Shown piece by piece: positions 1 through 8,382 of a DNA stretch of 58,196 nucleotides (the first letter of the stretch is position 1; each line of letters begins with the position of its first letter). The stretch is from positions 1 through 58,196 of the forward strand of contig NZ_JABWGO010000022.1 of NCBI RefSeq assembly GCF_013363995.1, given 5' to 3'. The position numbers were made by a program, and so were the translations under genes. This DNA is from Nonomuraea rhodomycinica (GTDB lineage: Bacteria; Actinomycetota; Actinomycetes; Streptosporangiales; Streptosporangiaceae). The notes beneath the pieces were generated by a model. That model made no database searches, had not been told where the DNA came from, and saw only the letters and a list, made by a program, of their open reading frames with translations.

Positions 1-137
1 ACGCGGGCGACCTGGTCCAGCAGGCCGTCCTGGTCGAGGCCGCGCGCGAACTTGTGCGCGGCGGCCATCGGGCCGCCGGTGTGCGAGCTCGACGGGCCGA
101 TGCCGACCTTGAACAGGTCGAAGACGCTGATCGCCAT
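1..137 (-). CDS. sdaA: L-serine dehydratase, N-terminal part (cut by window edge)
   Basis: L-serine ammonia-lyase converts serine to pyruvate and ammonia in the cytosol using a 4Fe-4S cluster. Only the first 45 residues are present; they begin MAISVFDLFKVGIGPSSSHT, the near-invariant start of the single-chain bacterial enzyme, followed by GGPMAAA. The ATG is at 137. The gene lies 52 bp downstream of gcvH on the same strand, so it may be read from the glycine-riboswitch-controlled gcv transcript, which makes sense because glycine and serine interconvert. A strong hairpin between the two genes may reduce read-through. The rest of the protein lies outside the window. Confidence 0.93.
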   Translation of the reverse strand, partial: MAISVFDLFKVGIGPSSSHTGGPMAAAHKFARGLDQDGLLDQVAR

Positions 138-160
138 TGATGTGCGCCCCTTCAGCAGGG

Positions 161-181
161 CCGGGGCCCGGCGGGCCCCGG
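161..181. terminator. GC hairpin between gcvH and sdaA
   Basis: CCGGGGCCC, a 3-nt loop and GGGCCCCGG form a perfect 9-bp stem between the gcvH stop and the sdaA start. There is no T-tract, so it may be a weak terminator, an attenuator or an mRNA-processing or stability element. Confidence 0.5.
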
Positions 182-189
182 CGGGTGGG

Positions 190-575
190 TCAGGACTCGC
201 CCGAGGTGAGGGCTGTGTACTCCTCGGCCGAGAGCAGGTCCTCGGGGTCGCCCTCGACGCGCACGCGGAACATCCAGCCCTCGCCGTACGGGTCGTTGTT
301 GACCAGCGAGGGGTCGTCCACCACGGCCTGGTTCACCTCGACGACCTCGCCGCCGACGGGGGAGTAGATCTCGCTCACCGACTTGGTGGACTCCACCTCG
401 CCGACCGAGTCACCGGCCGCGACGGTCGTGCCCGCGTCGGGGAGCTGGACGTACACCACGTCGCCAAGGGCCTCGGCGGCGTACGCCGTGATGCCGATCG
501 TCACCGTGATGGCCTCGTCAACGCCGGCCACCCACTCGTGCTCCTTGGTGTAGCTCAGCTCGTCAGGGATTTCGC

Positions 576-579
<4 letters not shown>
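190..579 (-). CDS. gcvH: Glycine cleavage system H protein
   Basis: H protein is the lipoylated carrier that shuttles the methylamine group of glycine between the P, T and L proteins. The 129 residues match the usual family length. The lipoyl-lysine hairpin is visible as VGEVESTKSVSEIYSPVGGE, with the lysine of STKS as the modified residue. The start is GTG at 579; its AGGAGG ribosome binding site is encoded by the last codons of gcvT, and the gcvT stop overlaps the GTG (GTGA), so the two genes are translationally coupled. gcvP is not in the window and must be encoded elsewhere. Confidence 0.97.
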
Positions 580-1661
<1,082 letters not shown>

Positions 1662-1699
1662 TTCGCACCTCAGGGCAGGGTCGGATGCCAGGATCCTCC

Positions 1700-1880
1700 C
1701 CCTCTGTCATGGATGCCTGAGAGCTTCGCCCGGGCTTTGCCGGACTTTCACCTTCGGCGAGGCCCGCGGGCCTGCTTTCCAGAGGTCACCTCGTCCGCGC
1801 GGTCCTTTGCCTTGAGAGGTTCGCGGGGAGGGCTTGCTCCTTCAGGGGCCCTGGATGGCGGTCAGGGCGCTCTCCCGCAC
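1700..1880 (-). promoter_or_regulatory. Tandem glycine riboswitch in the gcvT leader
   Basis: Read on the minus strand, 1878 to about 1700 shows the two-aptamer glycine riboswitch signature. Aptamer 1 runs from GCGGGAGAGCGCC through CTGAAGGAGCAA to CTCTCAAGGCAAAGGACCG. Aptamer 2 runs from CTCTGGAAAGCAGGC through GCCGAAGGTGAAAGTCC to CTCTCAGGC. Both contain the paired gagag/CTCTC closing helix and the conserved GAAGG(A/T)G core. Glycine binding normally switches on glycine cleavage genes, and the position directly before gcvT fits that. About 40 nt separate the second aptamer from the gcvT ATG. Confidence 0.95.
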
Positions 1881-1902
1881 GGTTTCGACGGTGATGCCCG
1901 CC

Positions 1903-1908
1903 AGCCTA
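1903..1908 (-). promoter_or_regulatory. Putative -10 element of the gcv promoter
   Basis: TAGGCT on the minus strand lies about 25 bp upstream of the first riboswitch helix and matches the actinobacterial TAgnnT -10 pattern, which would start the transcript just before the aptamers. No clear -35 is visible. The rest of 1883-1962 holds no gene. Confidence 0.4.
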
Positions 1909-1962
1909 GTGCCGGAACGGGGCTGTTGTCGCGTGCGGGCGCCGCGCCCCGCCTCCCGCGCC

Positions 1963-2652
1963 TCAGCAGGCGGCGACCAGGGCCTCGAACAGGGCGCCGT
2001 CGGCCGCCGCCTCCGGATGCCACTGCACGGCCACGGCGAACGGGTGGTCGTCCAGCTCCACGGCCTCCACCGTGCCGTCGGCGGCCGTGGCCGTCACGCT
2101 CAGCCCCAGCCCGAGCCGGTCGACGGCCTGGTGGTGGTAGTGCGGCACCTCCACGGGCTCCGTGCCGATCGCCTTGGCCAGCCGGGAGCCCGGCACGGGC
2201 CGTACGGGCAGGTGGCCGAACACGCCCGGCCCGGGGGAGTGCTCGGTGTGGCCCACCACGTCCGGCAGGTGCTGGTGGAGGCTGCCGTCGAGCGCGACGT
2301 TGAGCACCTGGAGCCCGCGGCAGACGCCCAGGTAGGGCAGCTCCCGCTCCAGCGCCGCCTCCAGCAGGGCGAACTCGGCGTCGTCGCGGAAGCCGCGGAC
2401 GTAGCTGACCCGCTCGTGCGGCTCCTCCTGGTAGTGGGCGGGGTCGATGTCGCCCCCGCCGGCCAGGATCAGCCCGTCCAGCCGCGTCACCACCGGGCCG
2501 GGCTCGCCGGCCGGCGGCAGCAGCACCGGCTGGCCGCCGGCCCGCACCACCTGCTCCACGTACATGAACGGCAGGAGCGCGGCGTCCAGCTCCCAGACGG
2601 TGTAACGGGCCGGCTCCACGTACGTCGTGATGCCGATGACCGGACGGGACAC
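1963..2652 (-). CDS. Gamma-glutamyl hydrolase, PuuD-like (class I glutamine amidotransferase fold)
   Basis: This cytosolic peptidase C26 family enzyme hydrolyses gamma-glutamyl amide bonds, as PuuD does for gamma-glutamyl-GABA. The nucleophile is in the LGVCRGLQVLNVA elbow (about Cys111), the oxyanion region is LILAGGGDIDP, and the catalytic His-Glu is in VQWHPEA near the C-terminus. The GTG at 2652 is chosen because AGGAGG lies 8 nt upstream; a GTG at 2661 overlaps that ribosome binding site. It is the last gene of the ligase-ALDH-SDR-hydrolase operon and would release glutamate and the final amine product. In an ethanolamine route the substrate would be gamma-glutamylglycine; this is inferred, not shown. 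Confidence 0.88.
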   Translation of the reverse strand: MSRPVIGITTYVEPARYTVWELDAALLPFMYVEQVVRAGGQPVLLPPAGEPGPVVTRLDGLILAGGGDIDPAHYQEEPHERVSYVRGFRDDAEFALLEAALERELPYLGVCRGLQVLNVALDGSLHQHLPDVVGHTEHSPGPGVFGHLPVRPVPGSRLAKAIGTEPVEVPHYHHQAVDRLGLGLSVTATAADGTVEAVELDDHPFAVAVQWHPEAAADGALFEALVAAC

Positions 2653-2665
2653 GATCAGCACCTCC

Positions 2666-3430
2666 TTACAGCGGCGTCACGTACGCGCCGGAGATGCCCC
2701 CGTCGACGAGGAACTCCGACGCCGTGATGAACGACGAGTCGTCGCTGGCCAGGAACGCCACCGCGGCGGCGATCTCCGACGCCTCGGCGAAGCGGCCGAC
2801 CGGCACGTGCACGAGCCGGCGCTGGGCGCGCTCGGGGTCCTTGGCGAACAGCTCCTGGAGCAGCGGCGTGTTGACCGGCCCCGGGCACAGGGCGTTGACC
2901 CGGATGCCCTCGCGGGCGAACTGCACGCCGAGCTCGCGCGACATGGCGAGCACGCCGCCCTTGGAGGCGGTGTAGGAGATCTGCGAGGTCGCCGACCCCA
3001 TGACCGCCACGAACGACGCCGTGTTGATGATCGAGCCCTTGCCCTGGCGCCGCATGTACGGGATGGCGTGCTTGCAGCACAGATAGACGCTGGTCAGGTT
3101 GACCTCCTGGACGCGCCGCCAGGCGTCGAGCCCGGTCTCCAGGATCGAGTCGTCGTCGGGCGGCGAGATGCCGGCGTTGTTGAACGCGACGTCCACGCTG
3201 CCGTAGGTGTCGAACGCGGTCCGGTACATGCGCTCGACGTCGGCCTCGCTGGTCACGTCCGCCCGCACGAACAGCCCGCCGACCTCGGAGGCGGCCTTGG
3301 TGCCCGCCTCCTCGTCGACGTCCACGCACACGACCCGGGCGCCCTCCTCGGCGAACCGGCGGGCCGTGGCCAGCCCGATGCCGCTGCCCGCGCCGGTGAT
3401 GACGGCGACGCGGTCCTGCAAACGCTGCAT
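2666..3430 (-). CDS. SDR family oxidoreductase (probable gamma-glutamyl-alcohol dehydrogenase step)
   Basis: A classical short-chain dehydrogenase/reductase of 254 residues. The NAD(P)-binding TGAGSGIG is at residues ~12-19, the structural NNAG is in VAFNNAGISPP, and the active site is YTASK with an upstream serine in NTASF. The acidic residue in VVCVDVDEEAG after beta-2 suggests NAD(H) preference. The ATG at 3430 has GGAG 8 nt upstream, and the preceding aldehyde dehydrogenase stop lies within this leader, so translation is coupled. An alcohol dehydrogenase between a gamma-glutamyl ligase and an aldehyde dehydrogenase fits an amino-alcohol substrate such as ethanolamine better than a diamine. 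Exact substrate unknown. Confidence 0.88.
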   Translation of the reverse strand: MQRLQDRVAVITGAGSGIGLATARRFAEEGARVVCVDVDEEAGTKAASEVGGLFVRADVTSEADVERMYRTAFDTYGSVDVAFNNAGISPPDDDSILETGLDAWRRVQEVNLTSVYLCCKHAIPYMRRQGKGSIINTASFVAVMGSATSQISYTASKGGVLAMSRELGVQFAREGIRVNALCPGPVNTPLLQELFAKDPERAQRRLVHVPVGRFAEASEIAAAVAFLASDDSSFITASEFLVDGGISGAYVTPL

Positions 3431-3435
3431 GAGTG

Positions 3436-4779
3436 TCACTCCGATGAGATGAAGACGTTCTTGGTCTCGGTGAAGGCGGACAGGGCGTCGGGGCCGAGCT
3501 CGCGGCCGAGGCCGGACTCCTTGAAGCCGCCGAACGGCGTCCAGTAGCGCACCGACGAGTTGGAGTTGACCGACAGGGCGCCGGCCTCGACCGCTCGGGC
3601 CACGCGCAGCGCCCGCCCGACGTCGCGCGTCCAGATGGAGCCGCTCAGGCCGTAACGGGTGTCGTTGGCGATCCGGACGGCCTCCGCCTCGTCGGCGAAC
3701 GGCACGACCGACACGACCGGCCCGAAGATCTCCTCGGTGAAGGCGCGGTCGGTGACCTTCGAGGTCAGGACCGTCGCCGGGAACCAGTAGCCCTTGCCCT
3801 GCGGGCACGTGCCCTGCAGGTGGGGCCGGTCCTCGACGAAGCCGCGCACCCGCTCCAGGTGCTCGGCGCTGACCAGCGGCCCCATCTCGGTGCTCTCGTC
3901 GAGCGGGTCGCCCACCTTGAGGCCGAGCACGGCCGGCGCGAGGCGGTCGAGGAACTCGTCGTACACCTCGGCCTGGACGAGCAGCCGCGAACGGGCGCAG
4001 CAGTCCTGGCCGGAGTTGTCGAAGACCGCGTAGGGGGCGCTGCGGGCGGCCTTGTCCAGGTCGGCGTCGGCGAAGACGATGTTGGCCGACTTGCCGCCGA
4101 GCTCCAGCGTGACGCGCTTGACGTGCGCCGCCGCCTTGGCCGCGATCTCCTTGCCGACCTCGGTCGAGCCGGTGAACACGATCTTGGCCACGTCCGGGTG
4201 CTCGACCAGCCGGGCCCCCGCCACCTCCCCTGCCCCAGGCAGCACCTGGAGCACCCCCTCGGGGAGGCCCGCGGCCAGGGCCAGCTCGGCCAGCCTCAGC
4301 GCGGTCAGCGGGGTCCACTCGGCGGGCTTGACGATCACCGTGTTGCCCGCCGCGAGCGCCGGCGCGACGCCCCAGCTGGTGATCAGCATCGGGAAGTTCC
4401 AGGGCACGATGACGCCCACGACGCCCAGCGGCTCCTGGAACGTGACGTCCACGCCCCCGGGCACCGGGATCTGCTTGCCGTGGTTGCGCTCGGGCGCCCC
4501 CGCGTAGAAGTGCAGCACGTCGCGGACCGCGCCCGCCTCCCAGCGGGAGTTGCCGATCGGGTGGCCGGCGTTGGCCGTCTCCAGCCGCGCCAGCTCCTCG
4601 CCGTGCGCGTCCACCAGGTCGGCGAAGCGGCGCAGCAGCCGCGCCCGGTCCCCGGGCGCCACCTCGCGCCAGGACGCGTAGGCGCGCCTGGCCCGCTCCA
4701 CCGCGCGGTCCACCTCGGCCGCGTCGGCCATCTCGACGTCCGCGACGACCTCTTCGGTCGCCGGATTGATGATCTTCAT
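3436..4779 (-). CDS. Aldehyde dehydrogenase (gamma-glutamyl aldehyde oxidising, inferred)
   Basis: NAD(P)-dependent aldehyde dehydrogenase of 447 residues, somewhat shorter than the usual ~480-500 because the N-terminus begins directly with MKIINPATEEVV. Landmarks are VPWNFPM (cofactor/oxyanion), FTGSTEVG (Rossmann turn), the general base in LELGGKSAN (about Glu226) and the nucleophile in NSGQDCCAR (about Cys260). The gene sits between the ligase and the SDR, and its stop overlaps the SDR leader. It would oxidise the gamma-glutamylated aldehyde made by the SDR to the acid. Betaine-aldehyde or aminobutyraldehyde specificity cannot be excluded from sequence. Confidence 0.9.
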   Translation of the reverse strand: MKIINPATEEVVADVEMADAAEVDRAVERARRAYASWREVAPGDRARLLRRFADLVDAHGEELARLETANAGHPIGNSRWEAGAVRDVLHFYAGAPERNHGKQIPVPGGVDVTFQEPLGVVGVIVPWNFPMLITSWGVAPALAAGNTVIVKPAEWTPLTALRLAELALAAGLPEGVLQVLPGAGEVAGARLVEHPDVAKIVFTGSTEVGKEIAAKAAAHVKRVTLELGGKSANIVFADADLDKAARSAPYAVFDNSGQDCCARSRLLVQAEVYDEFLDRLAPAVLGLKVGDPLDESTEMGPLVSAEHLERVRGFVEDRPHLQGTCPQGKGYWFPATVLTSKVTDRAFTEEIFGPVVSVVPFADEAEAVRIANDTRYGLSGSIWTRDVGRALRVARAVEAGALSVNSNSSVRYWTPFGGFKESGLGRELGPDALSAFTETKNVFISSE

Positions 4780-4800
4780 GCCTTGCCCGTCACAGTCCGT

Positions 4801-6180
4801 TCACATCCGTTCGAAGCCGCGGTACAGCTCCCAGTCCGTCACCGCCGCGTCGAAGGCGGTCAGCTCCACTCTGGCGCAGTTGGCGTAGTGCTCGACCACG
4901 TCCTCGCCGAACGCCTCCCGGGCCAGCTTGGAGCCCTCGAACAGGGCCAGCGCGTCGCGCAGCGTGTGCGGCACGGTCTCGGCGCCCGAGGCGTAGGCGT
5001 TGCCCCCGAACGGCTCCTCCAGCGGCAGCTCGTTCTCGATGCCGTGCAGCCCCGCCGCCACCAGCGCCGACACGGCGAGGTACGGGTTGACGTCGCCGCC
5101 CGGCACCCGGTTCTCCACCCGCAGCGACGGCCCGTGGCCCACCAGGCGCAGCGCGCAGGTCCGGTTGTCCACGCCCCACTTGACCGCGGTCGGCGCGAAG
5201 CTGCCCGGCACGTACCTCTTGTACGAGTTGATGTTCGGCGCGAACAGCAGCGTGAGCTCCCGCATGCAGGCGAGCTGCCCGGCGATGAAGCGCGCGCCCA
5301 GCTCCGACATCCCGTACGCCCCGTCGCCCGCCATGACCGGATCGCCGTCGCGGCTCCGCACCGAGATGTGGATGTGGCAGGAGTTGCCCTCACGCTGGTT
5401 CGGCTTGGCCATGAAGGTGATCGAGCGGCCCTCCTGGGCGGCGATCTCCTTGGCGCCGTTCTTGTAGATCGCGTGGTTGTCGCAGGTGCGCAGCGCCTCG
5501 TCGTAGCGGAAGGCGATCTCGTGCTGGCCGAGGTTGCACTCGCCCTTGGCCGACTCGACGTACATGCCGGCGCCCTCCATCTCGCGCCGGATCCGGCGCA
5601 GCAGGGGCTCCACGCGGGCGGTGCCGAGCAGGGAGTAGTCGACGTTGTAGAGGTTGGCCGGGTTCAGGTCGCGGTAGCCGCGCCGCTGGGCGTCCTCGTA
5701 GCTGTCGTCGTAGACCACGAACTCCAGCTCGGTGCCGACGTAGGCGTCCAGGCCGTGCTCGGCCAGGCGGGCGAGCTGGCGGCGCAGGATCTGCCGGGGC
5801 GAGGCGGTCACGTCGGAGCCGTCCTCCCACGCCAGGTCGGCCATGAGCATGGCCGTGCCCTCCTGCCACGGGACGCGGCGCAGCGTGGACAGGTCGGGGC
5901 GCATGACGAAGTCGCCGTAGCCCCGCTCCCAGGACGACATGGCGTAGCCGGAGACCGTGTTCATGTCCACGTCCACGGCCAGCAGGTAGTTGCAGCCCTC
6001 GGAGCCGTGGTGCAGGACCTCCTCCAGGAAGTACCGCGCGGACAGCCGCTTGCCCTGCAGCCGGCCCTGCATGTCGGCGATGGCGAGCAGCACGGTGTCG
6101 ATCCGCCCGGCCGCCACCTCCTCGCGCAGCTCCTCCACCCCGAGAAGGCCGGGCCCGCCTGGCGTGTTCACCTCGCTCAC
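4801..6180 (-). CDS. Glutamine synthetase-like gamma-glutamylamide ligase (GlnA4/PuuA type)
   Basis: ATP-dependent ligase of the glutamine synthetase fold that joins glutamate to an amine. The protein has 459 residues from GTG 6180, which has GGGAG 7 nt upstream. Visible landmarks are the N-terminal beta-grasp region (LLAIADMQGRLQGKRLSARY), NSCHIHISV (residues ~264-272) and YKRYVPGSFAPTAVKWG (from ~318), but the sequence departs from true GlnA and no adenylylation Tyr motif is seen. Context (aldehyde dehydrogenase, SDR, gamma-glutamyl hydrolase, divergent FadR-type regulator) is that of a gamma-glutamylation catabolic operon. Streptomyces relatives GlnA3 (polyamines) and GlnA4 (ethanolamine) are characterised; the SDR favours the ethanolamine type here. 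Substrate is inferred. Confidence 0.88.
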   Translation of the reverse strand: MSEVNTPGGPGLLGVEELREEVAAGRIDTVLLAIADMQGRLQGKRLSARYFLEEVLHHGSEGCNYLLAVDVDMNTVSGYAMSSWERGYGDFVMRPDLSTLRRVPWQEGTAMLMADLAWEDGSDVTASPRQILRRQLARLAEHGLDAYVGTELEFVVYDDSYEDAQRRGYRDLNPANLYNVDYSLLGTARVEPLLRRIRREMEGAGMYVESAKGECNLGQHEIAFRYDEALRTCDNHAIYKNGAKEIAAQEGRSITFMAKPNQREGNSCHIHISVRSRDGDPVMAGDGAYGMSELGARFIAGQLACMRELTLLFAPNINSYKRYVPGSFAPTAVKWGVDNRTCALRLVGHGPSLRVENRVPGGDVNPYLAVSALVAAGLHGIENELPLEEPFGGNAYASGAETVPHTLRDALALFEGSKLAREAFGEDVVEHYANCARVELTAFDAAVTDWELYRGFERM

Positions 6181-6230
6181 GTGCTCGCTCCCATCCGGAT
6201 GACGCGCTTTCCCGTTGATTGGGCTAGTGT

Positions 6231-6247
6231 TAGACCATTGAGGTCCA
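6231..6247. promoter_or_regulatory. Candidate FadR-type operator between the ligase operon and its regulator
   Basis: T-A-GACC-ATTGA-GGTC-C-A contains a perfect GACC-N5-GGTC dyad (6233-6245), flanked by an outer T/A pair, in the divergent intergenic region. Short dyads with a GGTC half-site core are typical for FadR-subfamily GntR regulators. Binding is inferred. Confidence 0.5.
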
Positions 6248-6287
6248 TGGTGGGATGGATTGTCAAGACCCCAGGAGACGGTGCCCG

Positions 6288-7046
6288 ATGGCCGGGCCGG
6301 TGACACGCCCCGAGGACACAGTGGACGACTCTGCGCGACTGATGACGGTGCTCCGCCCGGTGCGGGCGGGCAACGCCTTCGAGGAGACCGTGGAACGGCT
6401 CCTCCAGGCGATCAAGCTCGGCGTGGTCGCGCCGGGGGCCAAGCTCCCGCCCGAGCGCGAGCTCGCCGTCCAGCTCGGCATCAGCAGGGTGACCCTGCGC
6501 GAGGCCATCAGGGCCCTGCAGGAGGCGGGCTATCTCGACGTACGGCGGGGCCGCTACGGCGGCGCGTTCGTCACCTACGTCCCGCCCCAGCCGGGAACGG
6601 GTGACCTGCGCCGCGTCGTGGCCGACATGGGCACCGCCGACCTGACGGACGCCCTGACGTTCCGGATGGCGGTGGAGTGCGGCGCCGCCGCCGTGCTGGC
6701 CGCGAGCGAGCTGACCGACGAGCAGCGGGCGGTGCTGCGGCGCCGCCTGGCCGACCTCGACGAGGCCCGCGTCGAGGACTACCGGCGCCTCGACACCGCC
6801 TTCCACCTGTCGATCGCCGAGCTCACCGGCTCCCCGCTGCTCGCCGCCACCTGCGCCGACGCCCGCCTGCGGGTCAGCGACCTGCTCAACGCCATCCCCA
6901 TGCTCCAGGTCAACCTGGAACACGCGGCGAGCCAGCACCAGGCGATCGTCGCCGCCATCCTGGCCGGCGACCCCGAGGCGGCCCGCCGCGCCGTCGCCGA
7001 GCACCTGGAGGGCACCGCCGCGTTGCTTCGCGCGTTCCTCTCCTGA
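6288..7046 (+). CDS. FadR-subfamily GntR transcriptional regulator
   Basis: A 252-residue repressor-type protein. The N-terminal winged helix-turn-helix spans ~25-100 with the diagnostic GVVAPGAKLPPERELAVQLG and ISRVTLREAIRALQEAGYL, followed by a C-terminal FCD helical ligand-binding domain (RMAVECGAAAVLA, DTAFHLSIAELTGSPLL, HQAIVAAILAGDPEAARRAV). The metal-binding Asp/His pattern of FCD domains can be followed (DTAFH, then SQHQA). The ATG at 6288 has AGGAG upstream; an ATG at 6255 has none. Divergent to the glutamine-synthetase-like operon, so most likely its local regulator, with the amine or a pathway intermediate as ligand. Confidence 0.9.
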   Translation: MAGPVTRPEDTVDDSARLMTVLRPVRAGNAFEETVERLLQAIKLGVVAPGAKLPPERELAVQLGISRVTLREAIRALQEAGYLDVRRGRYGGAFVTYVPPQPGTGDLRRVVADMGTADLTDALTFRMAVECGAAAVLAASELTDEQRAVLRRRLADLDEARVEDYRRLDTAFHLSIAELTGSPLLAATCADARLRVSDLLNAIPMLQVNLEHAASQHQAIVAAILAGDPEAARRAVAEHLEGTAALLRAFLS

Positions 7047-7100
7047 GATCGTTTTCGCCACATATGGGTATGGCGGGCTCGTAGCATCGAAGACGAGGTC

Positions 7101-7856
7101 ATGGGGAACTGGTTCGAGCAGAGCATCATCGCGACGGGACGGCTGCCGCTGTTCTGCTTCTTCGTCGCGCTCATCGTCTCGTTCGTCGCCACCCGCATCA
7201 ACGTCCGGCTGATCAGGGCGAAGATCGGCTGGTTCCGCGACGTCAACGTCGGGGAGATGCACATCCACCACGTCGTCTTCGGCGTGGTGCTCATGCTCGT
7301 GGGCGGCGTCACCGGACTGATCGTCTCGTCGGCGTCGCAGGTCAGCTATGCCGCCGCGGCCTCGATCTTCGGGATCGGCTCGGCGCTCGTGCTCGACGAG
7401 TTCGCGCTCATCCTGCACCTGCACGACGTGTACTGGGAGGAGGAGGGGCGCACCTCGGTCGACGCGGTGTTCGTCGCGGTCGCCGTCACGGGGCTGCTGC
7501 TCATGGGCCTGCGCCCGCTGAGCTGGGACTACGGCACCCCCGTCAACCCCGCCGTGCTCATCGTGGCCAACCTCGTGCTGGCCGTCGTCACCCTGCTCAA
7601 GGGCAAGATCTGGACCGGGCTCGTGGGCCTGTTCGTGCCCGTGCTGCTCATGGTGGGCGCCGTCCGGCTGGCGCGGCCCGGGTCGCCGTGGGCGCACTGG
7701 TTCTTCGCCGGACGTTCGTCGCGCAAGATGGCCAAGGCCGTCCACCGGGAGGAGCGGTGGCGCCGGCCGGTGATCACCGCCAAGATCGCCTTCCAGGAGT
7801 TCGTGTCGGGCCGGCACGACCTGCCGTCCACGCGGCGCGGCCGCCGGCTCCCCTGA
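7101..7856 (+). CDS. Conserved polytopic membrane protein of unknown function
   Basis: 251 residues with about six predicted membrane segments: residues ~15-33, 53-75, 80-100, 112-130, 150-168 and 173-193, followed by a basic cytoplasmic tail rich in Arg/Lys. Two conspicuous polar clusters sit at membrane edges: GEMHIHHVVFG (~52-62) and HLHDVYWEEEGR (~105-116), which together offer several histidines and acidic residues and could bind a metal. I do not recognise a named family. TAGCAT at 7083-7088 is a possible -10, giving a very short leader. The next gene follows 13 bp downstream, so the two probably form one unit. Confidence 0.8.
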   Translation: MGNWFEQSIIATGRLPLFCFFVALIVSFVATRINVRLIRAKIGWFRDVNVGEMHIHHVVFGVVLMLVGGVTGLIVSSASQVSYAAAASIFGIGSALVLDEFALILHLHDVYWEEEGRTSVDAVFVAVAVTGLLLMGLRPLSWDYGTPVNPAVLIVANLVLAVVTLLKGKIWTGLVGLFVPVLLMVGAVRLARPGSPWAHWFFAGRSSRKMAKAVHREERWRRPVITAKIAFQEFVSGRHDLPSTRRGRRLP

Positions 7857-7869
7857 GAGAGGAGTCACC

Positions 7870-8262
7870 ATGAGGGACGAGGTCGTGGACGGAGGCTCGG
7901 GCGGGGGCCTGGACGAGACCGCCTCGGACGAGCAGGTCGGCCTCATGGTGCGCGACCTGCACGAGCGCGGCCTGGCCGGTGACCTGGCGGGGGTCGCGGC
8001 GGCGGCCGGGGGCCGCTCGTTCCGGGAGCTGGAGGCGCTGGGCCGGCCGCACGTCGCCGCGTTCTCGCTGCCGGAGCTGGTGATGCGGCTGGAGTTCGCC
8101 GAGCTGATCCCGGACGAGGACTTCGAGGCCGCCGGGGTGGCGCCGGACGAGGTCGCCGGGGTGCGGGGCTTCGCGCTGGCGTGGGTGGAGGACGTCAAGC
8201 TGCGCCGGGCCGAGGAGGGCGACACCGACGTGGACGACCCGGACGTACCGGAGATCGACTGA
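7870..8262 (+). CDS. Small acidic hypothetical protein
   Basis: 130 residues, strongly acidic, with a disordered-looking Gly/Asp N-terminus, a helical middle (QVGLMVRDLHERG; FSLPELVMRLEFAELIPDED) and an Asp-rich tail (DTDVDDPDVPEID). There is no signal peptide or membrane segment. The ATG at 7870 follows GAGAGGAG. It lies directly after the membrane-protein gene and before a hairpin terminator, so it may act with that protein. No family recognised. Confidence 0.7.
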   Translation: MRDEVVDGGSGGGLDETASDEQVGLMVRDLHERGLAGDLAGVAAAAGGRSFRELEALGRPHVAAFSLPELVMRLEFAELIPDEDFEAAGVAPDEVAGVRGFALAWVEDVKLRRAEEGDTDVDDPDVPEID

Positions 8263-8267
8263 CACCG

Positions 8268-8285
8268 GGCCGTCCCCGGACGGCC
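8268..8285 (+). terminator. Hairpin terminator after the small acidic protein gene
   Basis: GGCCGTCC-CC-GGACGGCC, a perfect 8-bp stem beginning 6 bp after the stop codon. No T-tract, as is common in high-GC actinomycetes. Confidence 0.55.
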
Positions 8286-8286
8286 G

Positions 8287-8382
8287 CACGACCGGCCCGG
8301 CCTCTCACTCCACGACCGGCCCGGCCTCTCACTCCGCGACCGGCCCGGCTTCTCAGTCCGCGACCGGCGCGGCCTCTCGCTC
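8287..8382. repeat. Four 24-bp tandem repeats spanning the end of the SGNH hydrolase gene
   Basis: Units begin at 8287, 8311, 8335 and 8359; the core is CGACCGGCCCGGCCTCTCAC with one to five changes between units. The period is exactly eight codons. On the minus strand the 8359 unit is coding (REAAPVA) and the stop lies in the 8335 unit; each of the three distal units carries a TGA in the same frame where the coding unit has CGA. Confidence 0.85.

Noticed and set aside
2659..2661. GTG at 2661 as start of the gamma-glutamyl hydrolase
   Set aside because: It overlaps the AGGAGG that serves the GTG at 2652, which has an 8-nt spacing.
3820..6303. 827-codon frame antisense to the aldehyde dehydrogenase and ligase genes
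   Set aside because: Composition mirrors the third-position GC of the real genes on the other strand, and there are no motifs.
8287..8382. CRISPR-like array
   Set aside because: Units are directly adjacent 24-bp tandem repeats without spacers, and no cas genes are present.
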